DNA of 28,621 nt from an uncultured Eubacteriales bacterium. GTDB lineage: Bacteria > Bacillota > Clostridia > Oscillospirales > Oscillospiraceae. Within the stretch, counting starts at the first letter, position 1, and each line of letters begins with the position of its first letter. This document shows positions 15,440 to 25,126 of the stretch, piece after piece. The notes under the pieces were generated by a model. It saw only the letters and a list, made by a program, of their open reading frames with translations, was not told the DNA's origin and did not search any database. Made by a program: the position numbers and the translations under genes. Where the stretch lies: positions 1-28,621 of the forward strand of contig CATJWA010000179.1 of NCBI GenBank assembly GCA_949744025.1. The letters are read 5' to 3'.

Positions 15440-18400
15440 TTAAAAACCTGTTTTCGGGAGCACCGTTGTGTTTGTCGGGTTCAGGTTTCTTACAATCGTC
15501 ACCCAGCCGGCGTTGCCCGTCTCCCATGTGCCGCCGTACCTGCCTCCGGCGTCGGCCCTGTTTGTCACCTGGTAGCCGTTGGCCGCCGTGGGACTGACCT
15601 GCACGGTAAGTGTAGGCTGCGTCGTGGACTTGAAGCCCGCGGGGACGGTACCGAAGTCAAAGTAGATATCCGTTATGACCTCACCGGACGAGAGCGTCAG
15701 AGCGTTAAGCCTGAAGGAGTAGCTGTTCGTGGTCAGCAGATTGCTCGCCAGCACCCTGTAATCGTTGTAGTTTGTCCTGTACAGTATGCGGTAGTTCAGG
15801 CGCTGGTTATATGTGCCTGTTGTAAGAGCCGTGGCGCTGGTGATGTCGTAGGGGAGCTTGTCGTGCCAGAAGAAGCTCTCAAGATCCACATTGGACGTGT
15901 TGGCAATCTTAAAGCGGTAGGTCATCTGGTCCCCCGCCAGCACTTCCTTCACTCCGGTTTTCGTTATGGTCACGCCCAGAGACGAGGGCCTGTCATAATC
16001 CGCGACCTTTATTATCTGCCCTGCGTACTCCAGCGTCACATCAAAGGTCTGGCCTGAAAGCTGCCAGTAGGCGGGGGCGGAAACCTCCCGTATCAGGTAG
16101 CGCCCCAGCGGCAGCGTGACAGCCGCGACGCCCCGCGCGTCTGTGACGATCTGGCCGACGACGGCGCCGCTGCGCTCCCTGACCACCTCGTACACCGCGC
16201 CCTGAAGCGTGCTGCCCTTAGCCTGCCCCGTGACGGGGTTATCCTCCGCGGCATACTTGATGATCTGTACCTGCGCCATTATAGGCGTGTTCTGCCATTC
16301 CACCGTGGTATTTCTTCCTGCCCTGACCGTGACCGTCTTGTACTGGGTATCGAGGATATAGCCCTCGGCCGCCTCAAGCTCGCGCAGCAGATATTTTCCC
16401 GCCGTAAGCTCTTTGGAGGTATAGGCATAGCCGTACTGGTCCGTGACAATCTGCTCAACGGGGTTCTTGTCCGTGTCATAGAGCATGAAGGTCACGCCGT
16501 AAATCCCCGCGCCGCTGGCGCTGTCGGTCTTATGAATTGTTATTCCGCTGAAGGGCTTGTTGGTTATGGTCTTGGACGTTGTTTTGCCGTCCTTGACTTC
16601 AAAATACACGGGCGTCGGGTCGCATTTATATCCCTCTGCCGCGGCGATTTCAATCGCGTAGTAGCTGCCGCTCTCCAGAGCATGGAAGGCGCGGCCATTC
16701 TTATCCGTCGTGACTGTTGCAACCAGAGCGTCGTCCATCCTGCGTATCTCGAAGGTGGTGTTGGGTATGCGCTTCGAGCGGTCCGCCTCGCTGACCTTTA
16801 TGAGCTCCACGCCGCCGGTGGGCGTATTGTAGAAGGTCAGTACCTGCCCGTCGTCGGCATTAACCGTGACGGTCTGCGTTTTTGTACCTTCGTCGATGGT
16901 GTAGCCCTCAATGGTCTGCTCCTCCGTCACCACCAGCGTGCCTGTTATACCGCTTATGACGATCTCTCCGTTCTTGTCCGTATAATACAGGCCGTTGCTG
17001 GATACTTTGCCGCCGGTGTTATCCACAAATCTACCGTCGGCGTAGGTGATCTTGAAGGTGACGCCGGTGAGAGGCTGATTTGTCACGCTGTCCAACTTGC
17101 GGATAGTGAGGGAGCCTGTCCTGCGATTCCAGAAGGTCAGGTGCTGCACCTCACCGCTTTTTATCTGAATGCTCTGGGGCGTACCGTCAAACACAAAGCC
17201 GTCCACCGTGGATATCTCACGCGCGGTCACGTCCGTGCCCGGCTCAAGGCCGGAGATAACGATCTCGCCGGAGGCGTCCGTATAATAAATACCCGCATCG
17301 GGCCCCACGACGGCGCCGCTGCCGTCCGTGACCTTGAAGCACACGCCGGCAAGGGGCTCATAGTCGCTGCCGCTTATGTACTTGCGGATAATCAGAGTTG
17401 TGGTAGGTTCATTGTCGAAGGTCAGGCTGTTGGCGGCGCCGCTGCGCACAACTATGGTCTTGGCCTCACTGTCCCTGAGGTAGCCTGCCGGCGCTTTTTC
17501 CTCCGTTACGATCAGCGTCGCATTTGGCTTAAGGCCGGAAACGGTCACGGTGCCGTCGCTGCCGGTGGTATAGCGCCCGTTGTTCGGCCCCACGACCGTG
17601 CCGTCGCTGTACTTCACATGGAACTCAGCCCCGCACAGGGGCTCCTTTGTGGCAGCGTCCCGCTTCAGGAGCGTGAGCGTACAGAGCGGGTCGTCGGCCA
17701 CTGTTACCGTCTGAGTATCCGCGCCGCGTACGACGATTGCATGGGACGAGGCGGCAAGGCGGTAATTCTCCGGTGCTTTTGTTTCGGTAATTATGTATGT
17801 AGCGGGCGTCAGATTGGTCAGATAAATCTGACCGTTGGCGTCGGTCACATACAGGCCACTGCTGCTGGTAAGGCCCTCGTTGCCGTCGGCCAGCGTACCG
17901 TCCGAGGTCGTGATACGAAACTCCGCGCCGGCCAGAGGCTCCTTCGTTATGCTGTCGATCTTCTGTACCACAAGCGAGCCTTTCGGGGTATTTGTAATAT
18001 TCAGGGTCTGTGTATCGTTGGTATTGACAACGATGCTGTGAGCGGTGGTGTCCAGGATATAGCCCGAAATTGTTGCTGTTTCCGTCACGATATAAGTGTC
18101 CGGCTTGAGTCCGGTCAGTATGATCTGACCGTTGGCGTCGGTCACGTACTCCCCGTTGGAGGATATGCTCCCGCCCTTGTTCGCCACATACTCACCCGAG
18201 GAGGTTTTCACCGTGAAGGTCACGCCCTTCAGGGGCGCCCCTGTTACGGAGTCTCGCTTCTGGATTATAAGGCTGCCGTGGGGCGCGTTGCGAAACTCAA
18301 GGCTTACGGTGTGTCCCGCGCGCACCTTGACTGTCTGCGGCGTATCGTCCAGCACATAGCCGTCCCTGGCGCGTGTCTCCTTAACTATTAGCGTTGTGGA

Positions 18401-21400
18401 CGGGTCAAGGCTGTCTATGAGGACAGTGCCCGCGGAGTCGGTGACGAATTTGCCGTTGGCGTTTCCGATCAGCGTACCCTCGCTGTCGGTTACCAGAAAC
18501 TCAACGTCAGACAGGGGCTCATGGGTAACGGCGTCTATTTTCTTTATGAGGACGCTGCCCTTGGGGGTGTTGCCAAAATAGAGCTCCACTACGTCTGTCT
18601 GCTTTCCGCTGATGTAAGCGGTCTGCGGCGCGGAGTCTATCACATGGCCGCTGTCGCTGGACAGCTCCTCCACGATATATGCGCCCTCGGAAAGTCCGGT
18701 CACGGTAAAGCTGCCGTTGGGTCCGGTCGTGTAGGTGCCTATTACCGTGCCTCCGGTGCCGCTGGTGTCCGTGAGCTTCTTCACCTGAAAGCGCGCTCCT
18801 GTTACCGCCGTGCCGTCCACGCTGTCATACTTGTACACCACAAGGGCGCTCAGGGGTATATTCTCGAAAGTCAGGACGCGGTCCTCGCCGCCCTTTATAT
18901 ACACCTCCTGTGTGGCCTCTTTTATGGAGTAGCCCTCCACCGCTTCCAGCTCGGTTATGGTGTACCAGCCGTCGCTCAGGTCAGTAAGCCTGAACTGGCC
19001 GTTGCCGTCGGAGAGAAAATTACCGAGGTTCCTCATGGCTCCGCTTTCGGTGTTATTACTGCGGTAGGTCACCTGGAACTTTGCTCCCTTTAGCGGTTCG
19101 CCGCTGACGGAGGAAACCTTACTTACCGTCAGCGAGGGCTTCGCGTGGTTTGTAAAGATTACGGTACCCAGCTTGTTGGCCGTGAGGGTAATAAGCTGCG
19201 AGGACTGCCGCGCCGGAAGATAGCCCACGGGCGGTGTCTGCTCAATGACCTCGTAAACGCCGGGGGCCATGTTTTTCAGAATGATCTCGCCCTTGCCGTT
19301 TGTCTCCTCGGCGGTCAGGGTGGCCCCGTCCGCTTTCTTCACCTTGAATACCGCGCCGGGCAGATACTCTCCGGTGTCCGCGTCCTTCTTGACAATTCTC
19401 AGGTCGGGCTTTACGTCGTTGCTGACCACAAGCTGCGAGGTCTGGCCCGCGAACAGCTCGACATGGTACTCGGTTTTGTCCAGCACATAGTTGTCCGGCG
19501 CTGCCATCTCCTGAACCGAGTAAACGCCCTGCTCTAAGTCGCTGATGTTTATTTCTCCGTTTATATCCGTCACGCGGTCAAGATAATGTGTGCCGTCCTC
19601 AATTCCGGCGATGCGGAATGTGGCCCCCGCAATGCGCTCTCCGCTCAGGCTGTCTATCTTCACCAGCTTGAAGGACGGTTTCAGCGTATTGGTAAAGACG
19701 AACTCGGCGTTGTCGCCGCCCTCTATGCGAATAATCCGCTGCGCGTCGTCTATGAGGTAATGCTCCGGCGCGGACAATTCAACCACGGTATAGCTGCCGG
19801 GCTCCATCCCCGTCAGGTCTATCTCACCGTTTGCGTCGGTGGTGTATTCCTGGCTGAAGGTCCCGCCAACCTGAGTGACGCGAAACTTCGCGTTGGCCAG
19901 CGGCTGCATGGTCTGAGCGTCCACCTTGCGGAGATGTATGCCGGGCTTCAAGTAGTTGAAGAAAATAAGGTTATACATTTCCGTCGCGCCCTCGACGAGC
20001 TCGATGGACTGGGGCGTGGAGTTTATAACATGGGAATCCGGCGCGGCGATTTCCTGCGCGGTATAAGTGCCGGGCTCAAGGTCATAGAGATAGATCTCGC
20101 CGCCGCGGTCGGTGGTGTACTCGCCGATCAGCTCGGTGTCCTTGTACACCGCAAAGGTCACGTCCGCCAGCGGCTTCATGGTCTGGGCGTCGTATTTAAC
20201 TATCCGCAGCGCGGGCATGAGCTTGTTTGTAATTCTGAGAACAGGGTCCTCGCCCGTGGCGGGGTCAAGGGCGTCGATGTGCATGCCGTGGCGCGACGTG
20301 TCCAGCACGTATCCGTAGGGCGCGACACGCTCCACCGCCTCGTAATAGCCCTCGCTGACGCCGCTGACGGTGGCGATGCCCTGCTCGTTGGTACGGACCG
20401 AGTCGATCAATTCGCCGTCCTTGTAGATGTCGAAGTAGGCGCCGGACAGGGGGATATTGGTATTCGCATCCACCTTCAGGATTTTGAAGCCCGGCTTCCG
20501 GACGTTGGTGAAGTACAGGTCTACATCAGCCTTACCGTCCCAGTTGACGGTCTTTACGGCATTGTCCTTTTCGTAGCCCTCGGGAGCGGACAGCTCGGAA
20601 ACGCGGTAGGAGCCGTAGGGCAGCCTGTCGGGAGTAAACTCAATAAGCCCGTCGGCTCCCGTGCGTCCCTCGGTTATGAAGTCACCGTCTACCTGCTCGA
20701 AGCGGAAGAGCGCGCCCTCTAAAGAATAGCCGCTCTGTTTGTCCTGCTTGTGGATACGTAAGGTATTCTCGGAGGAGTCGCTCACGGTGACATATACCGT
20801 CTGTCCGGCTTTCGCGGTGATGGTGACGGGCTCCGTGAGCCGGTAGCCCTCCGGCGCCAGGGTCTCGGTAATTGTATAGCCCTGATCCGTGGGAAGTCCG
20901 GTCCAGGTGATGGAGCCGTCGCTGCCGGTTGTGCCGCTGTCGTGGTAGCCGCCGCTGCCATCTATGTCGAACTCGGCATCGGCCAGGGCGGCGCCGTTTT
21001 CATCGGTTTTCAGCAGGCGTATGCTGCCCGTCTCCGGAACATCCGTGCCGCTCTCGCCCCATTTCAGGTAGCCCGCCGCGCTGCTTGTGGCGCTGTTGGG
21101 GTCGGCGATGATGAAGTCCTGCTCGTAGGCGTGACTGTTTTCCACCTTGTAGAAGGTGCAGGAGGCAACGGCCGCCGCGGCCTGCACGGTCACGCTTCCC
21201 GCCGTTTCCGCTTCGGCGGCGGCCGCGGGGACGCAGATCTTGAAGATGCCGGAATACTCTGAGCCGCCGGCGGTCAGGGTAACAGCGCCGCCGCTCAGGA
21301 TACGGTTGGAGGCGTCAGCCAATACCGTTCCCGCGGGTGCTCCGGTGGTCTGGAGCTTTACGCTGCCGCTGTCGGGCATGGCCGTGCAGGTCAGGACAAA

Positions 21401-22117
21401 CTCGCGGGTGTAATATTTCTTTCCTCCGATGGTTTCGGTTTTGATCCCGCCGTAGTTTTCCATTGCAGCTCTGGAAAGTGAGGTGTCAGTTCCCAAATCG
21501 ACAGTATCGTTGTCGGAGTCCGCGTTTGCGCGAATACGCATTCCTACGTTTGCGGCGCCGCCGGAGCTGTTGAGTATGGCCAGCACAGCGTTATACACGC
21601 GGAGCTTGGCCGCATCCGTGGGGCGGAACACAGTCTCCGAGCCGGCGGTGTAGGAGGTGCCATCCACGGCCACCTGGCCCAGCGTCGCCCAGACCGCAAC
21701 CTGCGTCGCGTAGCCGTACTCGTCCTGAGTTATGCCGTTTGTCTCAGGATGCAGTGAAGTGAAAGTCGCAAGAGGCACCAGCGGGTAGCCGCTTGAGAAC
21801 GCCGCCGTCATTTTCGGGTTCCCGGTATAGGGCGTGGTGTTCACGGCGATATAGCCGTTAGGATAACCGCTGCCGTGGTTAGTGCAGTATGCCGGACCGT
21901 TAATCTTGCCGTCCGCGGTGACGTAACTCCATATACGGCCGGAAAGGGGCCAGGTGTATTCTCCGCTTTTTACGTCAAGATAGGTGTGCGGTATTTCGCT
22001 GCGTATCATCACGTTGACCCCGTTGGGATAGCTGTCTATGGAGTCCGCGAATACCTGCGGAGTCAGGGACAGCACCATCACCATGACGAGGAGCAATGCT
22101 GTAAGTCGTTTTTTCAT
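15440..22117 (-). CDS. giant thioester adhesin with 18 CnaB-like repeats and terminal LPKTGF
   Basis: A protein of 2,225 residues with AAGGAG six bases before the ATG. A signal peptide ends near residue 24 (FADS). The N-terminal region has C78 in PAYCTN and Q139 in ATQVAVW: the Cys and the TQxA Gln that form the internal thioester of Gram-positive adhesins and bind targets covalently. About 18 CnaB/SpaA-like domains of 85-105 residues follow (362-2044), each with an early Lys (as in IRLLKTD), an E-box (TETLAPEGY) and a late Asn, the residues of self-forming isopeptide bonds. A DUF11-like domain follows, and the protein ends LPKTGF. The normal hydrophobic segment and basic tail after LPKTG are absent. 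A role in cell contact during mating or in host adhesion is inferred. Confidence 0.92.
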   Translation of the reverse strand: MKKRLTALLLVMVMVLSLTPQVFADSIDSYPNGVNVMIRSEIPHTYLDVKSGEYTWPLSGRIWSYVTADGKINGPAYCTNHGSGYPNGYIAVNTTPYTGNPKMTAAFSSGYPLVPLATFTSLHPETNGITQDEYGYATQVAVWATLGQVAVDGTSYTAGSETVFRPTDAAKLRVYNAVLAILNSSGGAANVGMRIRANADSDNDTVDLGTDTSLSRAAMENYGGIKTETIGGKKYYTREFVLTCTAMPDSGSVKLQTTGAPAGTVLADASNRILSGGAVTLTAGGSEYSGIFKICVPAAAAEAETAGSVTVQAAAAVASCTFYKVENSHAYEQDFIIADPNSATSSAAGYLKWGESGTDVPETGSIRLLKTDENGAALADAEFDIDGSGGYHDSGTTGSDGSITWTGLPTDQGYTITETLAPEGYRLTEPVTITAKAGQTVYVTVSDSSENTLRIHKQDKQSGYSLEGALFRFEQVDGDFITEGRTGADGLIEFTPDRLPYGSYRVSELSAPEGYEKDNAVKTVNWDGKADVDLYFTNVRKPGFKILKVDANTNIPLSGAYFDIYKDGELIDSVRTNEQGIATVSGVSEGYYEAVERVAPYGYVLDTSRHGMHIDALDPATGEDPVLRITNKLMPALRIVKYDAQTMKPLADVTFAVYKDTELIGEYTTDRGGEIYLYDLEPGTYTAQEIAAPDSHVINSTPQSIELVEGATEMYNLIFFNYLKPGIHLRKVDAQTMQPLANAKFRVTQVGGTFSQEYTTDANGEIDLTGMEPGSYTVVELSAPEHYLIDDAQRIIRIEGGDNAEFVFTNTLKPSFKLVKIDSLSGERIAGATFRIAGIEDGTHYLDRVTDINGEINISDLEQGVYSVQEMAAPDNYVLDKTEYHVELFAGQTSQLVVSNDVKPDLRIVKKDADTGEYLPGAVFKVKKADGATLTAEETNGKGEIILKNMAPGVYEVIEQTPPVGYLPARQSSQLITLTANKLGTVIFTNHAKPSLTVSKVSSVSGEPLKGAKFQVTYRSNNTESGAMRNLGNFLSDGNGQFRLTDLSDGWYTITELEAVEGYSIKEATQEVYIKGGEDRVLTFENIPLSALVVYKYDSVDGTAVTGARFQVKKLTDTSGTGGTVIGTYTTGPNGSFTVTGLSEGAYIVEELSSDSGHVIDSAPQTAYISGKQTDVVELYFGNTPKGSVLIKKIDAVTHEPLSDVEFLVTDSEGTLIGNANGKFVTDSAGTVLIDSLDPSTTLIVKETRARDGYVLDDTPQTVKVRAGHTVSLEFRNAPHGSLIIQKRDSVTGAPLKGVTFTVKTSSGEYVANKGGSISSNGEYVTDANGQIILTGLKPDTYIVTETATISGYILDTTAHSIVVNTNDTQTLNITNTPKGSLVVQKIDSITKEPLAGAEFRITTSDGTLADGNEGLTSSSGLYVTDANGQIYLTNLTPATYIITETKAPENYRLAASSHAIVVRGADTQTVTVADDPLCTLTLLKRDAATKEPLCGAEFHVKYSDGTVVGPNNGRYTTGSDGTVTVSGLKPNATLIVTEEKAPAGYLRDSEAKTIVVRSGAANSLTFDNEPTTTLIIRKYISGSDYEPLAGVCFKVTDGSGAVVGPDAGIYYTDASGEIVISGLEPGTDVTAREISTVDGFVFDGTPQSIQIKSGEVQHLTFWNRRTGSLTIRKLDSVTNQPLTGVTFKITYADGRFVDNTGGKVSSNGLYYTDKNGEIVISGITGTLVVTEEQTIEGYTIDEGTKTQTVTVNADDGQVLTFYNTPTGGVELIKVSEADRSKRIPNTTFEIRRMDDALVATVTTDKNGRAFHALESGSYYAIEIAAAEGYKCDPTPVYFEVKDGKTTSKTITNKPFSGITIHKTDSASGAGIYGVTFMLYDTDKNPVEQIVTDQYGYAYTSKELTAGKYLLRELEAAEGYILDTQYKTVTVRAGRNTTVEWQNTPIMAQVQIIKYAAEDNPVTGQAKGSTLQGAVYEVVRERSGAVVGQIVTDARGVAAVTLPLGRYLIREVSAPAYWQLSGQTFDVTLEYAGQIIKVADYDRPSSLGVTITKTGVKEVLAGDQMTYRFKIANTSNVDLESFFWHDKLPYDITSATALTTGTYNQRLNYRILYRTNYNDYRVLASNLLTTNSYSFRLNALTLSSGEVITDIYFDFGTVPAGFKSTTQPTLTVQVSPTAANGYQVTNRADAGGRYGGTWETGNAGWVTIVRNLNPTNTTVLPKTGF
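15986..21034 (-). repeat. array of about 18 CnaB-type domain repeats
   Basis: The repeats were delimited by the recurring pattern of a Lys-x-Asp start, a G-x-F or GAxF strand, a TDxNG turn, an E-x-x-AP-x-GY box and a closing Asn. Repeats 3-7 are short. Repeats 10-15 carry an extra turn such as VVGPNNGRY. Repeats 11 and 12 share 23 identical bases (17826-17848 and 18123-18145, 297 bases apart), a sign of duplication or recent conversion. Most others are similar only as protein. Confidence 0.85.
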
Positions 22118-22151
22118 AGAGTTCTCCTTATAAGTTTGGATTTTTGAGTAT

Positions 22152-22188
22152 GAAAAAGAGCCAGACCTCTGCGGTCTGACTCTTTTTC
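22152..22188. terminator. bidirectional intrinsic terminator after the transglutaminase gene
   Basis: A 16-base stem with one mismatch, loop TCTGC, ending in TTTTT on either strand. It follows the transglutaminase gene by 24 bases and lies only 34 bases before the adhesin ATG. Without a visible promoter in that short gap, the adhesin may depend on read-through. Confidence 0.88.
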
Positions 22189-22212
22189 CTTATGACGCGA
22201 GTATTATCGCCT

Positions 22213-23214
22213 TTACTTTGTGGAGCCGGGTACCAGAAGCTCCATCAGGAATTTGTTTCCCTCCGGATTATTTGGCTGCTTGTGAGGTGTATCGCTGAAC
22301 AGCAGGTAATCATGGCCGTAGACCTGGTCGTTCAAACTGACGTCTGTGTAGCTCCACTCACCGTCCACATAGATCATGTTCCAGCTGTGAGACTCTCCAG
22401 AAACTACAATACAGGGGATACCGACCCGAGCACACAGATAGTTCATCAGTCCGGCATAACTGGTACAGTTTCCCTCTACCGGCTCATGGGCTTCGGTGAT
22501 CTCATTCGGACCCACGACTATCTTGGGATTGTAAATCATGTGCTCGCAGATCCACTCGTTTAGGCGCGTTACTTTCTCCCTGTCGGTGCTCATTTGACCG
22601 ACCTCGCGGATCAGCTCCGCCGTGGCCATGTCTGCTGTATTGCGATCTACTTTGATAGAATAGATTTCATACATATCACCTCCACGGTCATTTACTGAAA
22701 GAGTTGTACCATTCGCAAGATTCACCAGTAAATGCTCAAACTTCTGACGGTTGCTATAGCTTGAAAAGTAGACCGGAGCCCGTTTGGAGAAATCCCCAGC
22801 ACGGGCTGCTTCCAGCACCTCATAGGCGGCGTTATACGCCTCGCGTGAATAGAATCCGGTGAATATCTCCGGATTTGCCGCCGCGCTGTGATCCGTTGCG
22901 GATAGAGTCTCATTTGTGGGCTCCGGTGCCGCTGTAATTATGTCGGGGGCCTGCCCCGTGTAGGACGCGCCGCTTTCGATATGCACCGCGCCGTCCCAGT
23001 ACACATTAAAGTTTGCCGCCTGTCCGATGTCACGCAGCTTCACATAGTTGGCCCCGTCGATCAGGTAGGCTTCCAGCTTCACGCGCTGCCCGTCCACATA
23101 GACAACCTGCGCGCTGCGCTCGGCGAGGATACCGGACGCCGCGTAAGCTATGCCGCCGCCGAAAAACACCGCGCCTGCCAGCACGCCTGTTATAAACGAA
23201 ATAGTCCTTTTCAT
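22213..23214 (-). CDS. secreted transglutaminase-like protein with copper-amine-oxidase-like N-domain
   Basis: A protein of 333 residues. A signal peptide (ISFITGVLAGAVFFGG, then AYAA) is followed by a segment like the N-terminal domain of copper amine oxidases (VDGQRVKLEAYLIDGANYVK, then LRDIG), a common stalk or wall-associated module in Clostridia. The C-terminal domain shows the papain-like triad: C250 in EGNCTSYAGL, H276 in SHSWNMIYV and D291 in SYTDVSLND. Such proteins cross-link, cleave or transfer on amide groups. The gene has its own promoter and a strong terminator, so it is a single transcription unit inserted between sortase and adhesin. Action on surface proteins, perhaps the neighbouring adhesin, is speculation. 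Confidence 0.87.
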   Translation of the reverse strand: MKRTISFITGVLAGAVFFGGGIAYAASGILAERSAQVVYVDGQRVKLEAYLIDGANYVKLRDIGQAANFNVYWDGAVHIESGASYTGQAPDIITAAPEPTNETLSATDHSAAANPEIFTGFYSREAYNAAYEVLEAARAGDFSKRAPVYFSSYSNRQKFEHLLVNLANGTTLSVNDRGGDMYEIYSIKVDRNTADMATAELIREVGQMSTDREKVTRLNEWICEHMIYNPKIVVGPNEITEAHEPVEGNCTSYAGLMNYLCARVGIPCIVVSGESHSWNMIYVDGEWSYTDVSLNDQVYGHDYLLFSDTPHKQPNNPEGNKFLMELLVPGSTK

Positions 23215-23252
23215 TCCCGCTCAAATCCTTTCTGTATTATCTTGCTTCAAAC

Positions 23253-23279
23253 ATAATACAGGCCGAGAAGGTTTGTCAA
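23253..23279 (-). promoter_or_regulatory. promoter of the transglutaminase-like gene
   Basis: On the minus strand TTGACA (23274-23279) and TATTAT (23253-23258) are 15 bases apart; TTATGT two bases on would give 17. It lies about 40 bases before the start codon, which has AAGGAT upstream. Confidence 0.65.
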
Positions 23280-23352
23280 AGGTTTTTCTTAAATACCTAT
23301 GCCGCCAAAACGAAAAGCCAGTGTTTTCAATGCTTTGCGGCGCTTAGGGTCC

Positions 23353-24192
23353 TTAAATTTTTTCTGTCGCCTGCACACAGACGCGGCTTTCCGGATGCCC
23401 GGCGAGGCAGGTCGTAATGGTGAGCATGTTGTCCGCCGAGGGCTGCAAACGGCTCCAGTCGGTGTTGGAAATTACGCCCACATAGGACACGGCGTATGTG
23501 CGCGTGCCGTACACCGTCTCGTAGGTGATCGTGTCGCCGATGCTCAGGTCCTTGATGGCCCCGATCACATATCTCGCGCCGCGGTTATGCCCGCACAGAC
23601 ACACGTTTCCGTCCCAGCCGGAGGTAGATGAGTAATGGGCCATGCCCTTTGCCATGCTCTCGTTCGTCTCTCCCTCCCAGACCTTCATGCAGATATCCAG
23701 AGAGGGTATGCTTACCGCGCCTATACTTCCGTCGCCGCGCACCATACCGGATGCACTGGTATACGCGGTCTGCTTGTACACCGCCTGCGCGCCGAGTGCG
23801 GCTCCCGCGGCGGCTCCGGACGCCTCGTAGATGACCGTGCCCCCTGTGCTTGAAACGCCGTAGCTCACAGCCGCGTTATTGCCGCCGTAGGTCAGCTTAT
23901 TCCCATAAAGCGGGGCTTTTTCCATCGAGCCGCTCAGTGTATTGCTCTCCGTTCCGTAGGGCAGGTCCGGAATCTTGAAGTCCGAGACATTGCTACCGCC
24001 GTAATTGTACGCGGCGCCGTAGACATCCTCGTAGCTCTGGGAGGGATAGAACTCCGCCGCGGCAGCGCCGGAAAAGCTGTATTCATCCGCGCTGGCTCCC
24101 ATGCTCAGCGCGGCGCACAGGCAGGCCGCGGCTATTGAGCTGGTAAAAATGTTTTTAAGTCTGGTTTTCGTATCTGTCGTCCTCCGTTTCAT
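23353..24192 (-). CDS. sortase
   Basis: A protein of 279 residues. A basic start and a hydrophobic stretch (IAAACLCAALSMGASA) give a signal peptide or anchor. A Gly/Ser/Tyr-rich linker runs to about 150. The catalytic domain has H202 in LCGHNRGARY, C262 in LTITTCLAGH and R270 in ESRVCV, the His-Cys-Arg set of sortases. The class is uncertain; it looks most like class D or B. Sortases join LPXTG-type proteins to the wall or to each other. The start overlaps the upstream surface-protein gene by 38 bases and has no clear ribosome binding site, so it depends on coupling. The adhesin ending in LPKTGF is an obvious but unusual candidate substrate. Confidence 0.9.
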   Translation of the reverse strand: MKRRTTDTKTRLKNIFTSSIAAACLCAALSMGASADEYSFSGAAAAEFYPSQSYEDVYGAAYNYGGSNVSDFKIPDLPYGTESNTLSGSMEKAPLYGNKLTYGGNNAAVSYGVSSTGGTVIYEASGAAAGAALGAQAVYKQTAYTSASGMVRGDGSIGAVSIPSLDICMKVWEGETNESMAKGMAHYSSTSGWDGNVCLCGHNRGARYVIGAIKDLSIGDTITYETVYGTRTYAVSYVGVISNTDWSRLQPSADNMLTITTCLAGHPESRVCVQATEKI

Positions 24193-25126
24193 AATAATTT
24201 GCTTCGTGCGCTCCGCGCTTCCTTATAACGATGATGAGAATGATGACAAACGCCAGCACCAGCAGAAGCAGGGCGCCTCCGGCAATCCAGAGCCAGTTAA
24301 AGCTGGACATGGAATGCTCACTGCCGTTTTCTGTATCCGTGGCCGGTGTAACAGTTGGCTCCTGCTCGGGTATTGGCTCCGGCTCCGTTGCCGCGGCCGG
24401 CGTTCCGGTGTAGGTGAGAGTATAGGTGACGCTCTCGATTCCCGCGCTTACCACCTCGCCCACATACTCCGCCGTGCTGACGTAAGCCGTGGGCGCGCTG
24501 TACCAGCCCGTGCCCGAATAGGTCGCTACGGCCACATACGAGGCCGGCACCAGCACATCGTCTACCAGGTCGGTGCTCTGCACCTGCCAGTCCACGCTTT
24601 GAAGCTGGACCGTTATCCCGTTCTTGACGGTGGTGGCAGGCACAAAGGACATGTCGTTGCTGTTCAGGTTGTTGATATGCCTGACCTCCGTGACCGCGAA
24701 GGAACGTGTCTCATGGCCCGCGGCCTCCGTCGTGATCGTGGTATGGTCCAGGTTCAGGACTCCGCGCCATTCCCCGTCGTCGTACACTACGGACGGCTCC
24801 AGAGCCGCCAGTATGGAGTCCAGGTCATCCTCCTCCGTTTCCACGCTGACGCTTTCCGTGTGCGTTTTCGTTTCTGAATAGCTATTTTCCTCCTTGACGA
24901 TCCCGGCATAAGTGTATGTATAGCCGTTGTAGTCAAAGTCCGGCTCAATAAGGTCCTCCGCGTTTGTCTCGGGGGACACTGTATATACCTTGATGTACTC
25001 CTGAACGCCGTCCAGATTGCGCACGACGGTTTCCACAGGCACCTCCAACGCGAATGTGTTAAGCGTGCAGCAGAGTGTCAGGGCCAGAGCTGCGCAGCCG
25101 GTCAAAATGTGTTTCGTCCCTCTCAT
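24155..25126 (-). CDS. membrane-anchored surface protein of unknown family
   Basis: I choose the ATG at 25126, which overlaps the microprotein stop (ATGA). The 323 residues begin with a signal peptide (HILTGCAALALTLCC, then TFALE), followed by about 240 extracellular residues of strand-rich sequence with many Thr, Val and Tyr, a Pro/Glu/Thr stalk (EPIPEQEPTVTPAT), a membrane helix (WIAGGALLLLVLAFVIILII) and a charged cytoplasmic end. There is no LPXTG motif. It could be an assembly or scaffold partner for the sortase, whose gene overlaps its end. I do not recognise the extracellular part. Confidence 0.75.
   Translation of the reverse strand: MRGTKHILTGCAALALTLCCTLNTFALEVPVETVVRNLDGVQEYIKVYTVSPETNAEDLIEPDFDYNGYTYTYAGIVKEENSYSETKTHTESVSVETEEDDLDSILAALEPSVVYDDGEWRGVLNLDHTTITTEAAGHETRSFAVTEVRHINNLNSNDMSFVPATTVKNGITVQLQSVDWQVQSTDLVDDVLVPASYVAVATYSGTGWYSAPTAYVSTAEYVGEVVSAGIESVTYTLTYTGTPAAATEPEPIPEQEPTVTPATDTENGSEHSMSSFNWLWIAGGALLLLVLAFVIILIIVIRKRGAHEANYYETEDDRYENQT

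Noticed and set aside
15384..15440. A one-base slip at the T-run after LPKTG would add LILHYISGWLL
   Set aside because: The added tail is short, has no basic residues and overlaps the hairpin; no standard slippery heptamer is present.
16532..18391. Plus-strand frame of 619 codons inside the adhesin gene
   Set aside because: It is antisense to a well-supported repeat protein, has no ribosome site or domain, and results from codon bias. The same holds for 19586-20722 and 18521-19093.
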